64,000 nucleotides of DNA from CBDCCT01 sp965214995 (GCA_965214995.1 CBDCCT010000002.1:496001-560000), one strand, 5' to 3'. Positions 24,602-35,510 are shown, counted from the first letter of the stretch. Program-made: numbers and translations. Notes: generated by a model not told the origin, from the sequence alone.

Positions 24602-25264
24602 ATGAAACTCTCCGTCACCGCAGCATCCGCCATGCTCTCCTACCTCCTCGCTTCCACAGCCGCAGCATCATCGCTGACAAACCCTCCATTCTCCGACGCC
24701 GACAGCAACGACATGGACCCACTGTCCTATCCGCCCATCTTCCTTTCCGTCAATTTCGCGCCGGACGGAGAGTATATTTTGTATCCGCTCCGCTGGCAGC
24801 GAGTGCAGCGCTCTTCGCAGGCTGGCGCCAGCGATCTCATCCGCATTCTCAGCAGCTCCCACCGATTCAGCGATGTGCGGACTATCTTCAGCGCCTTTCT
24901 GCGGGATGAGAGCTCCTACTTCACATCCTTTTCCTCGCCGGAGCAGCAACGGGAAACGCGGGTGGAGTGTGTCTTTGTCGTGGATGATGCGGACTCGCCG
25001 AGCGGTTGGCGGAATGCCGGCCCGGTCATTGCGCTTGAGACGTTGGAGGACGTGAATGAGCTGGCGAACGGGATCAGATGTGTGGCTTCAGTTCTTCTTG
25101 GGGCGGAGGAGGAGGAATATGAGAGTGAGCGGGGTAGCGAGGGTGGTGCGGGTGCTGCGGGTGAGTTGTGGGAGGAAGATTCGGTGTTGGACCAATATTC
25201 GGAAATGTGGGAGGATGGGGATGATGAGGAGTTTGTGATTGACATGGATGACGGTAGCCGGTGA
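24602..25264 (+). CDS. Secreted protein S4 (220 aa), paralog of S3
   Basis: A single exon starting at the ATG that opens a signal peptide (MKLSVTAASAMLSYLLASTA). Two mature cysteines lie in contexts like S3 (TRVECVFVVDD and NGIRCVASVLLG), about 37 residues apart. A FLRDESSYF stretch corresponds to LLRESATG of S3. The tail from about residue 170 is acidic and Gly-rich, but shorter than in S3 and lacks the GGSDF repeats. Same strand, about 1.2 kb downstream of S3, so a diverged tandem duplicate. Family and function are unknown. Confidence 0.72.
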   Translation: MKLSVTAASAMLSYLLASTAAASSLTNPPFSDADSNDMDPLSYPPIFLSVNFAPDGEYILYPLRWQRVQRSSQAGASDLIRILSSSHRFSDVRTIFSAFLRDESSYFTSFSSPEQQRETRVECVFVVDDADSPSGWRNAGPVIALETLEDVNELANGIRCVASVLLGAEEEEYESERGSEGGAGAAGELWEEDSVLDQYSEMWEDGDDEEFVIDMDDGSR

Positions 25265-25676
25265 TTGTTAGTTGGGGCAGCAAGAGAGCCGGTGGTGAGG
25301 TAGTTGCAAGATTGAATGTCAGCTTTCAAATTGTCTCCAGAAGATGTACCCAGTGAACTTTTCGTTTGTCAAACTGCTTGAGATCAGTATCCGTGTGCCG
25401 GTTGTAAATCACATTTCAGCCTAGTCACCTCCCTAGAAGATTGTGTATCTTGACTAATGACAGCTCACGCCCACAAGCTCCTCATTCAGCTTATGACTCA
25501 TTTGCAATTTCGGCATTGATATCGCGGCAGCAAGTCTTGACCTTTATATCCACACCATCCCCTACACTGAGCATGTGTCGTATTATATGAGGCCGAAACA
25601 TGCGCAAGCTTCATGAGAAAATTAAGCTGTAATCAAGGTAGAGACTACTATTAATTAACAAGATACAAAACCCGTA
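25265..25676. other. Intergenic, nothing recognised
   Basis: A spacer of 412 bp before the Nudix gene, with no motif I can name. Confidence 0.4.
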
Positions 25677-26561
25677 ATGACAGCATCAACCCATCCAACA
25701 ACCGTCTACACAGCAGAAAACTTTCTCGAGAGCTGCGGGCTCGTCATTTTCAGCACTCTTCCGTCCAAGTCGCACCAAGCGCAAAGGGCAAGTCACTCCC
25801 AGCAAGTGCAAGAGCGAGAGCACTGGCAACAGCAGCAGCAGGAGAATGAGCAACTGTCAATCTGTCTGATCCGCGACTCCGCCCGCGATGCATGGCTTCT
25901 GCCCAAGGGCCGGCGCAACACCAACGAATCAAGACATGCGGCCGCGGTGCGCGAAGCTGCGGAGGAGACGGGCTACCGGTGCCAGATTGTCCCGGTGGAC
26001 ATGATGACGCGGGCGACGCCGGCTGAGCCTGAGAGCATCGGCAATGGCAATGATGACAGCAATGGCAACGGCAATGACACTCCGATACCAGGTATTGACC
26101 ATTGCCATCACCCGTCATCACCTGGGAGTAATGGCAACGCCATCGACACTCCGAAACCAGGTATTGACCATCGCCATCACCCGTCATCACCACAACCAGC
26201 ACCAGCTACCCCACCCTCCATTGGCGAAACACACCTGGCTTCCAACCTGACAGATCCATTCATGCTCTTCGTGCGCGACATTTCCGGACCCGAAGACGGA
26301 GCGGACAGCACCGTCGCCTCTGACAGCCACAGTGGAGAGGTGATGGAGGGCCTGCGAGGAAAGCCGACGCCGCGGGTAAAGTTGATCTGGTGGTACGTTG
26401 CCACTCTGCTGCCAGGACAGCTCGAGCGTTCGAGGGCAGAGGTGTCCGGCCAGGCAGAATTTGGAGCAGAATTCTTTCGGGTACGGGAAGTGTTGGAGAA
26501 GCTGACGTATGATGCTGATCGAGAGGTTGTGAGGCGGGCTGTTGAAATTGTTGGTTGTTGA
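25677..26561 (+). CDS. Nudix hydrolase with internal low-complexity insertion (294 aa)
   Basis: A single exon. Nudix enzymes cleave nucleoside diphosphates linked to other groups. The Nudix box GX5EX7REUXEEXGU is complete: GRRNTNESRHAAAVREAAEE followed by TGY (about residues 80-102), preceded by WLLPK. The C-terminal strand-helix part (VKLIWWYVATLLPG to the end) is recognisable. Between them sits an insertion of about 100 residues, rich in Gly, Asn, Pro and His. It contains two copies of a 23-residue unit (69-bp spacing, copies beginning GIDHCHHPSSP near 26091 and GIDHRHHPSSP near 26160). A Q/E/S-rich insert also splits the first strand. Substrate cannot be predicted; LLPKGRR is reminiscent of diphosphoinositol-type Nudix proteins. 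Confidence 0.82.
   Translation: MTASTHPTTVYTAENFLESCGLVIFSTLPSKSHQAQRASHSQQVQEREHWQQQQQENEQLSICLIRDSARDAWLLPKGRRNTNESRHAAAVREAAEETGYRCQIVPVDMMTRATPAEPESIGNGNDDSNGNGNDTPIPGIDHCHHPSSPGSNGNAIDTPKPGIDHRHHPSSPQPAPATPPSIGETHLASNLTDPFMLFVRDISGPEDGADSTVASDSHSGEVMEGLRGKPTPRVKLIWWYVATLLPGQLERSRAEVSGQAEFGAEFFRVREVLEKLTYDADREVVRRAVEIVGC
26091..26192 (+). repeat. Two-copy 69-bp direct repeat inside the Nudix gene
   Basis: Copies beginning GGTATTGACCAT at 26091 and 26160 agree over about 32 bp with one mismatch. They are preceded by similar GACACTCCGA(T/A)ACCA. The period keeps the reading frame. Confidence 0.7.
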
Positions 26562-26802
26562 AATTATGCTTTTGTAGTGAGGTTCAAGCTTGCGCAATGT
26601 TTGTTGTGCGTTGTACTGCTTCCTCTTATCAAGCTGCCTTGGCTAGTATCATTTTTACTATCTCTGGCAATTACACGATTATCTCTTGGAAAGTTGAATT
26701 TCGATCCATCTGCAATCATCTTCGTGGCACTTGTAGACTATCATTTTAGAAAAATAAAAATCGTTTTTGATAACGTCAAGTATTGTAATACAGTAAAATG
26801 AC

Positions 26803-26806
26803 AAAA
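26803..26806 (-). terminator. RNA polymerase III terminator of tRNA-Asp
   Basis: Four T on the minus strand about 10 nt beyond the tRNA 3' end. Confidence 0.6.
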
Positions 26807-26815
26807 GTGAAGCAC

Positions 26816-26918
26816 CTCTCCCTCGGGGAATCGAACCCCGGTCTCCCGCGCCCGTTATCTCGTGCAGAGACGATTGGATGATGACAGGCGGAAATCATGA
26901 CCACTAGACCAAGGAAGA
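26816..26918 (-). tRNA. tRNA-Asp (GTC) with 31-nt intron
   Basis: On the minus strand a 7-bp acceptor stem (TCTTCCT/AGGGAGA, one G-U) encloses D-arm GTCTAGTGGTCATGAT. The anticodon stem is TCCGC/GCGGG with loop CTGTCAC. The variable loop is AGAC and the T-arm is CGGGG-TTCGATT-CCCCG, a perfect B box. The anticodon GTC decodes Asp. The intron at 26851-26881 interrupts after position 37, the canonical nuclear site; the mature length is 72 nt. A TTTT pol III terminator follows on the minus strand (plus-strand AAAA at 26803-26806). Confidence 0.93.
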
Positions 26919-28288
26919 TGACTTGATAATATTCCAAATTCTATCGATATATATTATTTTATTATCTTGCTTGTTTAAAACGATCAATTGTGTTTTGTAG
27001 TCTCTAGAAGCTTTTTGATTTGTTAATGTTGACTTGGCCATGGACTATAAATGTCAGTCATCTGCAAATACCATGTAAAATACTTTATTGGTAACAGTAG
27101 AGCAATAGTATAATGATCAATTACTAGCGATTATTGTAACGTTGTATATATGTATTTACAGTATTCGCATGAACCATCTCCGCTCACGGAGCATCTTCAC
27201 ATCTTGATAGGACGAATCAGTAAATAGACAAGAGCTTCTCATTGTCTTTCTACAATACTTCACCCTTCAAACTGGGGCAGCGTGCCCCAAGAATGCCGTT
27301 GTGAAGTGCCGTTTCGTTCCTCTTCTGCGCAACGTAGTGCTCGCAACTTACGCCAAAGCCATGTGTTCACCCAGCAATGACCGAGCCGAAACCATCCTCT
27401 TCCCATTTCCCCAGATCCAGTTTCCAGTCTCTGGTATTAACACTTCAGCTCTCGACCTTTACTTTGCTGAATGCTGGCCGTTTTGCCAACCTGCCACGTT
27501 CTATCCTTAGAACATGTATACATACTGTGATACTGTGGTGCGGAGTGCCATGATCCATATTCGGATAGCATGCGGAGAAGAGGGCTAAAAGCAGAAAGCT
27601 GGTGTGAAGCAGACTCCATACGAGGTCGAGTGCAGTATGCTTCTTTCTCTGAGTACAGTAGAATAGCTTGATGAGATGGCGAGGGAGAGGTACGATCGGG
27701 ACTGGTTTTCAGCATGGCGACTCCTTTACCATTACCTGCAGTGCGAACTGTAGATAGCAAGCCGCAAAGTACGGAGGTGGGAGGATGGTTGGGAGCATCA
27801 CTCGTGTCCAGCGTGGCTAGACTCTTCCAAATGCATCCGCCATCTTTCATATTATCCTATCTTGATTTGTACACATTTGATATAGCACAGCTGAAGCACC
27901 AACACTATGTATATCCGTACGGTGCACTCGCCGTACAGTTCATCACCACTCCAACTTTATCATCCGGCTGGCCATGGCATTTCCAGAAAAGGCGCATGTG
28001 ACGGGATGGAGAAAAGTGCATCTTGCTGCTCCAGTGAATCAGGTTTCTGGGTGTTTACATACATGCGGATACTCGGTGCAGGATGATATACGGAATAGCC
28101 ATCGACTGGAGTATGCAAGCCACGCGAATCCGTCATTGCTGTATGGCTCAAGGTGCTGCTGGGGAGAGGCACAGTTGCATAGTAGTGAACAGTACACACT
28201 TCGTAGCCATCACCCACTGCTCCACGCCGACATTCCTCATGAGGATGGGAGCAAAGGCAAGAATAGAATAAGAACAAGAACAGCACTG

Positions 28289-28306
28289 TACGGAGTATAC
28301 GGAGTA
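28289..28306 (+). repeat. Direct doublet of TACGGAGTA
   Basis: Two perfect 9-mers abut without spacer (28289-28297 and 28298-28306). Other perfect copies of the 9-mer or its complement start at 18497, 30663, 30794, 32001, 32303, 32563, 33102, 33517, 37699 and 54153. Confidence 0.85.
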
Positions 28307-30306
28307 AGCTCTGCCAAGCTAGTCTCCCGCCGACCTTCCAGCCCTGCCATCTTTTATATTGTATGTACGATGTACCCAGTATTATACTCTCATGACTATA
28401 GTATAATTAGTATACGGTACAGATATAAGTGTGGTAAGGTGCAGCAGAGAGGAGTGGTGGATGCTGTGATCTGATGCCTTTGCATACGCAGTGCAGCTCT
28501 TAGAATCTAACTTACAGAGTAAGCCAATACTAACCAGTACCTTCTTGCCGCAGTTTGGAGTGAGTGATACTGTAAATCGATGCTGGGTAAGGGTGCAGGA
28601 ATGAGGATGTTGCGATTCGAGGGGATGCAGTCAATCGAAGGCGGAATAGACTGTTCGGAGTACATACATCTACAGAGAGTACGAAGTATGAGTGCGCGAG
28701 TGAGAGAGATGGGGCTTTTGTGTATGGAGTAGAAGGGTGGTGTATTAGCTGAGAATGCTGTGTTCTGTTGTATGGAATCTTTGATGATGCCTATTTACGA
28801 ATCAAGTGTCTGGCTCTGGTGATGATTCTTTGAGCATCGTGCTACGTACGAGTACATACATGCTAGCTTCAGGAATGCTGTCAGAGTGCATGACGATGCT
28901 GACATTGAAGAGACGACAGTTCAAGTGAGGAGACTGTCAGGAAGGTATACGAGTGTTTAGGTGTATGGAATTGTCTCCAGTTGGTAATTTGTTACTCTGC
29001 CATACATTCATTATTGGTTGAGTGCCCTTTGCAGAGTGAAGAAAGCATGATAGATTCACTAACAGTGATGTTATGTCCTATACTATACTCCATGTCGTCT
29101 ACAAGACTACACCCGTCTACTGCTAGCACAACTGTGTTTGTTCCCTTCTGCGTCAATTCACCGTACATTTGATTCATACAGTGCTATAAGCACTGCGTCA
29201 CAGGTCTCTTTCTTATCAGTTAGCTTCAACGATTATGATATAATTACTAAACAATCATTAAATTCCGCAGCACCGGTTGAGACTGTTCCTATCTTTCTCA
29301 TATGTATTCGTAAATACTACACGCATGCCACTTTTCTAATTTGAAGTCTGGAAGACTTGCGAACACCGTTTCTGGCTTGTGCGTTTCGCCTGGTCCGGCC
29401 CTGCTTTCGTCATTGCTATTGTTATTATTATCATCATCATTTCATTGCCATTCGATTGTCATCCGTGACTCGTAGACTCGCTGTAACAACAACAGTTAAG
29501 TGATGAGAGAATTAGGGCTGTGAATGATGATGCTGTAACCGGACAGACATTTGACACTGTCAGCATAGTCTTAGTATAAGATCATCAAAGGATATTCCTG
29601 GGAGTCGGCAGTGTATCTTTCGTAGAAGCGTGTCTGTAGATCGGTGCACAGCCCTGGGGGCGTGACGTATGGCATGATAATCATCATCGTTGCTCTGTAC
29701 GCGTATGTACAGTTTTACAGCGTAATCCCTGACCAAATCATAACCATTAATCATATCATTATCATAGACATCGATAATGATGTTGATTACTTTCCAGACG
29801 TGAGGCTGGCCAGCCCTGACCGGAGAATGGTCTGGAAAGATGTACAGTACAGATCAAGGCTGACGGTGCGGCGGTCCATGAATCTCTTTGCCATGTTGAT
29901 GTGATGAGCGATATTATTATATCATGGATACACACTTGAGTATTTACTCTTACAACGTACTCACAACAGAACTCACACACTGTACTCATACTCTTTATCC
30001 TGTCGTCATCCTATCTGCAAGCACGCGGCTGAGGCATAAAGTCTAACTGTGTAACTGCATAGTCATCATGGTATACAGAGCACATACTGTACAGAGTAAT
30101 GCTATCATGCTGCAGTTAATGCACCTCCGATCCATGAACTGTATCAGCATCCAACTGTATCAGGATCCATGTCGTGGAATTGAGCAGAATATTGCCATTA
30201 CTGAACAGTTACTGTATAATTACTGCATGCGTACTGTATATATAATCTGGACGATCCGTAGGCGTGGTCGACGGTGCGGCAGCACAGGCTGTCGGCTGTC
30301 ATGGTC

Positions 30307-30365
30307 ATGACTGCCATGACTGCCATGATTGCCATGACTGCCGTGACTGCCGTGACTGCCATGAC
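30307..30365 (+). repeat. 9-bp tandem array, unit ATGACTGCC
   Basis: About 6.5 copies with single substitutions (ATGATTGCC, GTGACTGCC). The unit is a multiple of three but no gene surrounds it. Confidence 0.85.
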
Positions 30366-31697
30366 GCAAGTGTTATGTTCTCAACTGTGGACTCTTATCG
30401 CTCTTATCAGTCCCCAGACTGATGGGATTGTGGAATGTTTGGAGTGTATGGAGTAGTTTGTGTATGGAGTTGCGGCATTTACCAAGCTACCAACAGTCTG
30501 GTGCACATGCCTCGACTTGACGGGTACTTGTACTGTCACTGACTTTGTTACCAGACGTTGATCTTATGTGTTGAACATGATATGTTGATATACAGGTTAC
30601 AAGCGAGACGTGTAAGAGCAGTATTAGTATGGAGCATGTCAAAGAATTCAGTATGCGGATAGTACGGAGTATTCAACAGGTGAATAGCATTACATAGTAT
30701 TGTGTTACATAATAAGGATATCAACGGTATCTTGTCGGAGATTTACGACGGACGGACCAGGTGTTGCAAGGCAGCAGTGTCTTGATAAGAGCATACGGAG
30801 TATCGATATTATTCATCCAAGCATGGCAATATTAATAGCATATTAATACCTTGGATATAATCATGCTCTGATCTGTCCAGGGTCAAGTGGCACTGTTTCC
30901 GATCGCATCTGAGCTGGAACATTCATCGACCATCTATTACAGTGATAACAGTATACTGTAATGATGGTGACTGATGATGCGGCAGTGAGCAGCTGGCAAC
31001 GCATGAGACAGGCCTACCAGCACTTCCTATCATGGCACAATGAACGTACAGTCCTACAGGGGTAAAGAATGTTATAGTATGTAAAGTGGCCAACAGCTGT
31101 GAATGACCGGGCAAAACCAAAAGGTTGGTCTATGTTAATGCCGATTTCTACCGTCAAGCCTGTGATTCGTCACTCAGCACTGCACCGTGACTGCTTTGTG
31201 ATGCTTACCGCCTTGGGGGCCCGTCTGGACGGCCTGCACCAGCCGCCTGCTGTCTCCTGCTGAACACAGTTAATGCTCTTACGTGTAGGAGAGAGTGGTT
31301 ATAGTACTAATAGTCAATAAGTATTGGGGTTCTTGGCAGTACAGTCTTCAGGTGGCAGAATGAGGAGGAAGAGGAGAGACGGGGCCAGGGAGAGGCTGGC
31401 GCTAAGCAGGCTGCCTATCAACATTAATTATACAGCGGTATTGTTTATTATTGTTAGTAAGGGTAGATGATTGTTAGCTAATCCAAAGATAGTCTAGCTT
31501 GACCGGTAGTCTTAGTGTCATCAGCTCTGCCAAGATGAGGCGTTCTGTTGGTGTGAGAGTAAAGGCCAGGATTACTTCGTCAGTGGTAGTTGCAGCTGGC
31601 CGGAGTAGAGCCAGAACTGTCCATTCTCCTTTTCTGCCCGTTATTCTTCACTACAGTATAGTCCGTAATCTAGAATGGATGATACCGTTGATGCTAT

Positions 31698-31736
31698 AAT
31701 TATTAGAGAGTGCGCCTGAGCGACTCTCTAATAATT
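31698..31736. repeat. Perfect inverted repeat, 14-bp arms, 11-nt loop
   Basis: AATTATTAGAGAGT at 31698-31711 pairs exactly with ACTCTCTAATAATT at 31723-31736 around the loop GCGCCTGAGCG. It stands alone in the gene desert. Confidence 0.85.
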
Positions 31737-32767
31737 CAATTACATGTACGAATGAATAGTTGCTTCTTCCAGCTCCGTCCACATGTTCACTGCCTCCTTT
31801 TGCGATCCCCTCTTTCTACTGCATCAGGAAGTGTACGGAGTGAATACACATTACAGCAGTGAACAATCCACTCACCAGTAACAGGCCTCGTAATTACACA
31901 GTCACGACTGAGTTGTGTCTAGCAGACGCCATCACTTCTCTGTCAGCTCATCACTGTTGAGACTGACGCAGCAACAGTGAATGCTTTACCCTGTAACCTG
32001 TACTCCGTACGCAGAGTGCTCATGTGTCAAGTGCTGGCTGGAGTGAGAGCAGAGCGTCTGGAGTGGCGCCATTGCAGGCATTCTCTAGTCGATCGAGAAT
32101 TGTCTGTTTACACATAACAGATGCTCTGACAAGTGAATTATACTCTGACACTTAACACTCTGACTGACACAGCAGGTGTCAGTCTTGTACTCCGTCATAC
32201 TCCATATACCGTAGTGAACATCAATGAATTGCGTAGAGATTATCATATGATGGCCCAGTTATTGTCCAAAACGGCCAAAGTGAGACTGTGCGAGTACCAC
32301 AGTACGGAGTATTCGCTGCCCAAATACTACGCAGTACATTCCCTGTCAATCATCCCTACGTTGACTCCTCGCTCTCTCGCTCATTGATGTTTTCTTTTGT
32401 CTCTCACTTATCGTTCAGCTCAGACGGCAGTGTGTCTGGACAGCCTTTGAAGATATCGTGCTAGTACTACCTTGTCAGTCACTACTGTACTGTGTAGCAA
32501 GTGCGTACTGTGCAGCAGTAGGGGTGTGATGGATCTCTCTCATGCTGAGTAGATACTATCCGTACTCCGTAAAGGATGTTGGACTAGTACTGTGTGGAGT
32601 ACCTTCTCTAATCTGCTTCGCCTCATCTGCCATTCGCAACTGTTTTCGTCCATGCGGAGGCTTCACTCGTCATCGTCTGTGTCCTCCTTGCCGAAGATAT
32701 CGTGTGCTACAACTATCATTACTCTTCAGTAATAGTTACTCTGTACTGAGTGTCTGTATTGATGATG

Positions 32768-33852
32768 GTCTGAGACTGTCAGTGTCAAACCGTTGGGTTC
32801 TGGGCGCTTCTCCCCCTCTCTGGCCACTGCAGTCTCCCGTACCATCGAAAACACACAAAGACACATACCAGACACACATTCTCCATTCAAAAGAGAGCAT
32901 CTGCAGTCACTACTGCACTCTGTTGCCCCAACTGTGCACTTCCCGTGATTTCCACTTCTGCCGAGAATTCCTCTTTTAATCTTCTCGTCTTTCCCACTCA
33001 CAACAACAACAAATTCACCACCACCGAAATTCCTCAATTCTTAATTCTTCTCTTTTTCCTTCACCCACTCCCTCGCCTCACCTTCATCTTTGACTTCTTA
33101 ATACTCCGTATCCTTCTATTCTTTACATAAAACATCAGGACAATACGAGATACAGTCCGCAGTACAACAACATCGCCGGCTGCCTGCATCCCTGAAGCAG
33201 CAGAATCCTCCTTAACGCCCACTCCCGCACCTTGTCCCACCGGTCTCGCTTGCTTCGCTATTCTGGCTGGCACCACTTAATTAACATCCAACACCACCAC
33301 CACCACCACCCTCTCCAGCCCAAATAAACCTTTGGTCTTCTCCCTCTCGTCAGCTGCGCCTTCGCCTCACCTCAAGCAACATTGTCCATCGTTGGGCTGT
33401 CCTCTTTATTAAGGTACCTGGCCGCAACTCATCCACTGCTTGCTGCAACGCATTCCCTCGGCACTCTCTTTCCCTCTTGCCTTGGGCTCACTCCGCAAAC
33501 AAAAGAATCACCGCTCTACTCCGTACAGCGGCACTCTCTGTGCGCATTGTAGGTACGGAGCACAGAAGGAGAGTCTGCGAAAGAGCCTGCGAAAGGGTGC
33601 ACTATCATTCTTCCGGCTGTCGACCGTCCGACTGTTCCACCAAACCTACCATACTCTCTACTTCGCAAGGTCCCTTTTCTTTGCTCGGTCGCTCATTTTC
33701 CACTGGACCGCGACACCGCTCACTACCGAACCATCTCTCCATCACCCCGACCGTGGGACGACCAGCCTTTGTTTACCTCTAGTCTTTCAATCAAGCCTCT
33801 TGGCTTCCTTTCTTTGTCATCCTTCTTTTCCTCTCAGTCTCTCTAGGGTAGA
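32768..33852 (+). promoter_or_regulatory. Pyrimidine-rich, ATG-free leader/promoter of the Ran1-like kinase
   Basis: From the last upstream ATG (32765) to the start codon at 33853 the plus strand has no ATG in about 1085 bases. It is rich in C/T with CAACAACAACAA and (CAC)n-type stretches (33001-33012, 33290-33309). Two TACTCCGTA copies lie at 33102 and 33517. This is what a long scanning 5' UTR looks like; the transcription start is not determined. Possible leader splice sites (AAG|GTACCT near 33413, TTGTAG near 33551) are unproven. Confidence 0.5.
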
Positions 33853-35510
33853 ATGCTACCCACTCCTCCGGCATCACCTCAAAGGAATGGATTCGTAGCT
33901 CCCGAGGCCCGCCTAGGCTCGCTTCTCGCCGGCCGTCTGGAACTGACTGGTCTGCTCGGTGTTGGTGCGTACGGTGTGGTCTACACCGCCCGTGACATTG
34001 TCACAAATGTTCCCTATGCCGTCAAGGCTCTCAACAAGGTCGGTCTTGAACCGCGCCAGAAGCGCTTCCAGCAGTGCGAAATCGAGCTCCACCACCAGGC
34101 CAGCCGGCATCCAAATGTGGCGTCGCTCGTCAAGATCATGGATTCGCCCGACTGCACCTATGTGGTGGTGGAGTACTGCCCTGATGGAGATCTCTTCACA
34201 AACATCACCGAGCGTGGCCGCTACATTGGCGACGACGCGCTCGCGAAGAGTGTCTTTTTGCAGATTCTGGATGCTGTCGAGTACTGTCACTCTATTGGCA
34301 TCTACCACCGAGACCTCAAGCCCGAGAACATCCTGGTGACGGACCAAGGCATGACTGTCAAGCTGGCCGACTTTGGTCTTGCAACTTCCGACTACATCAC
34401 TTCAGATTTTGGGTGCGGGTCGACGTTTTATATGTCTCCAGGTATGTCTCTGGCTTTTCTCTGATTTTTTTTCTCATCCCAATCCCACGCTTCCGCACCG
34501 TCGCCTCATTCCGTGCTTCTAATCTCTCCCTCTCGCTTCACTTTCAACTCATTACATTGCTTTTCTGCCCCGTGGACTTCATAGCTAATGCTGTTTCAGA
34601 ATGCCAGCAATCATCACCCAAGGCCTTCTCCTGCTATGCGTCCGCTCCAAACGATGTCTGGTCCCTCGGTGTGATTCTTGTCAATCTGACGTGTGGGCGC
34701 AATCCCTGGAAACGGGCGTCGATGGATGATTCTACCTTTCGTGCCTACGTTCGCGACCCCAACTTTTTGAGGAAAATCCTTCCCCTTTCACCAGAGCTGG
34801 ACTCTATCCTGCGCAGAATCTTTGAATGCAATCCGGCCAGGAGAATATCCACGTCTGAGCTGCGCGAGCTCATCATTGCCTGCCCCTCCTTTACCACCTG
34901 GTCAGGACGCGCGACGCAGGAGACTGCGCAAGCGGTATCGTGTGGTCAGCCGGTCTACCACGGACAAGAGGTTCCGCGGGCGCAGTATCCAGCGTCGCAG
35001 GATGTAACCTCGAGCACTGTCGCGGTTGAGAATTCGGTTCCATACTTTCACCCGGTCATGCCGGCTCAAGCAGTCACCCCTATTTCGCCAATGGACGGAT
35101 CGCTGGTCAGGCAATCCTCGGCACGCTCAGCCTCGTCTTCTGGCAGCGGTGAATCGGATGCTGATTCCATCTTTTCGGACACGTCAGCTCTCTCGTCCAA
35201 CTGCTCGGACTCGTCATATACCTTGGTCGACAGTCCGCCGAAGACGGCTGCTCCTGCTGACTTTGTCGACAGCACTCAGCTGCCGATGCAAGCGCATCTA
35301 CAGCAGCCGCAGTTCCATCCACAATATGCTGCACAGGCACAGCCTCATCCCCAGGGTCAGCAGTATCAGATGCCCTTGCAGACGATGAGCCCGTATGTTC
35401 CTGCTCCGCAGTCGCTGGTCAATTCTTGGCTGCATCCGCTCTTTTCTCAGCCTGTGAGGAATCTGTCGGCGCATGCGTCGGCTTTTGTGTCGCCATTGCA
35501 GGTGTTTTAG
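33853..35510 (+). CDS. Ran1/Sks1/Vhs1-type serine/threonine protein kinase (499 aa)
   Basis: Two exons, 33853-34441 and 34600-35510 (phase 1). The kinase domain spans about residues 29-300. It contains glycine loop LLGVGAYGVVY, catalytic-lysine strand YAVKALNK, YHRDLKPENILV, DFGLATSD, and activation segment GCGSTFYMSPECQQ, restored only by the splice. NDVWSLGVILVNLTCGRNPW and a region ending RISTSELRELI follow. HHQASRHPNVASL and the ECQQ context point to the fungal Ran1/Pat1-Sks1-Vhs1 group, linked to nutrient signalling, meiosis entry and growth control. The C-terminal 190 residues are low-complexity (Ser-, then Gln/Pro/His-rich), likely regulatory. Upstream lies an unusually long ATG-free leader. 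Confidence 0.88.

Larger units (their letters stand above)
26919..32767. other. Gene desert with dispersed motifs and short tandem arrays
   Basis: Nearly 6 kb with no protein gene that I can support on either strand. Open frames are short and compositionally random. It contains six of the twelve perfect TACGGAGTA/TACTCCGTA elements in the window up to 32571 plus one more pair member at 28298. It also holds a 9-bp tandem array (30307-30365), a perfect hairpin (31698-31736) and short ATT/CAT-rich runs near 29425-29445. It could be an extended regulatory region of the kinase gene, a source of non-coding RNA, or decayed transposon sequence. Confidence 0.5.

Noticed and set aside
25750..26202. 150-codon minus-strand frame over the Nudix gene
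   Set aside because: Shadow of the repeat-bearing plus-strand coding sequence.
30307..30365. CRISPR-like array
   Set aside because: Units of 9 bp abut without spacers; it is a simple minisatellite in a eukaryotic genome.
33440..33898. 152-codon frame running into the kinase start
   Set aside because: It has no ATG (only a TTG start) and lies in the ATG-free leader, in another frame than the kinase.
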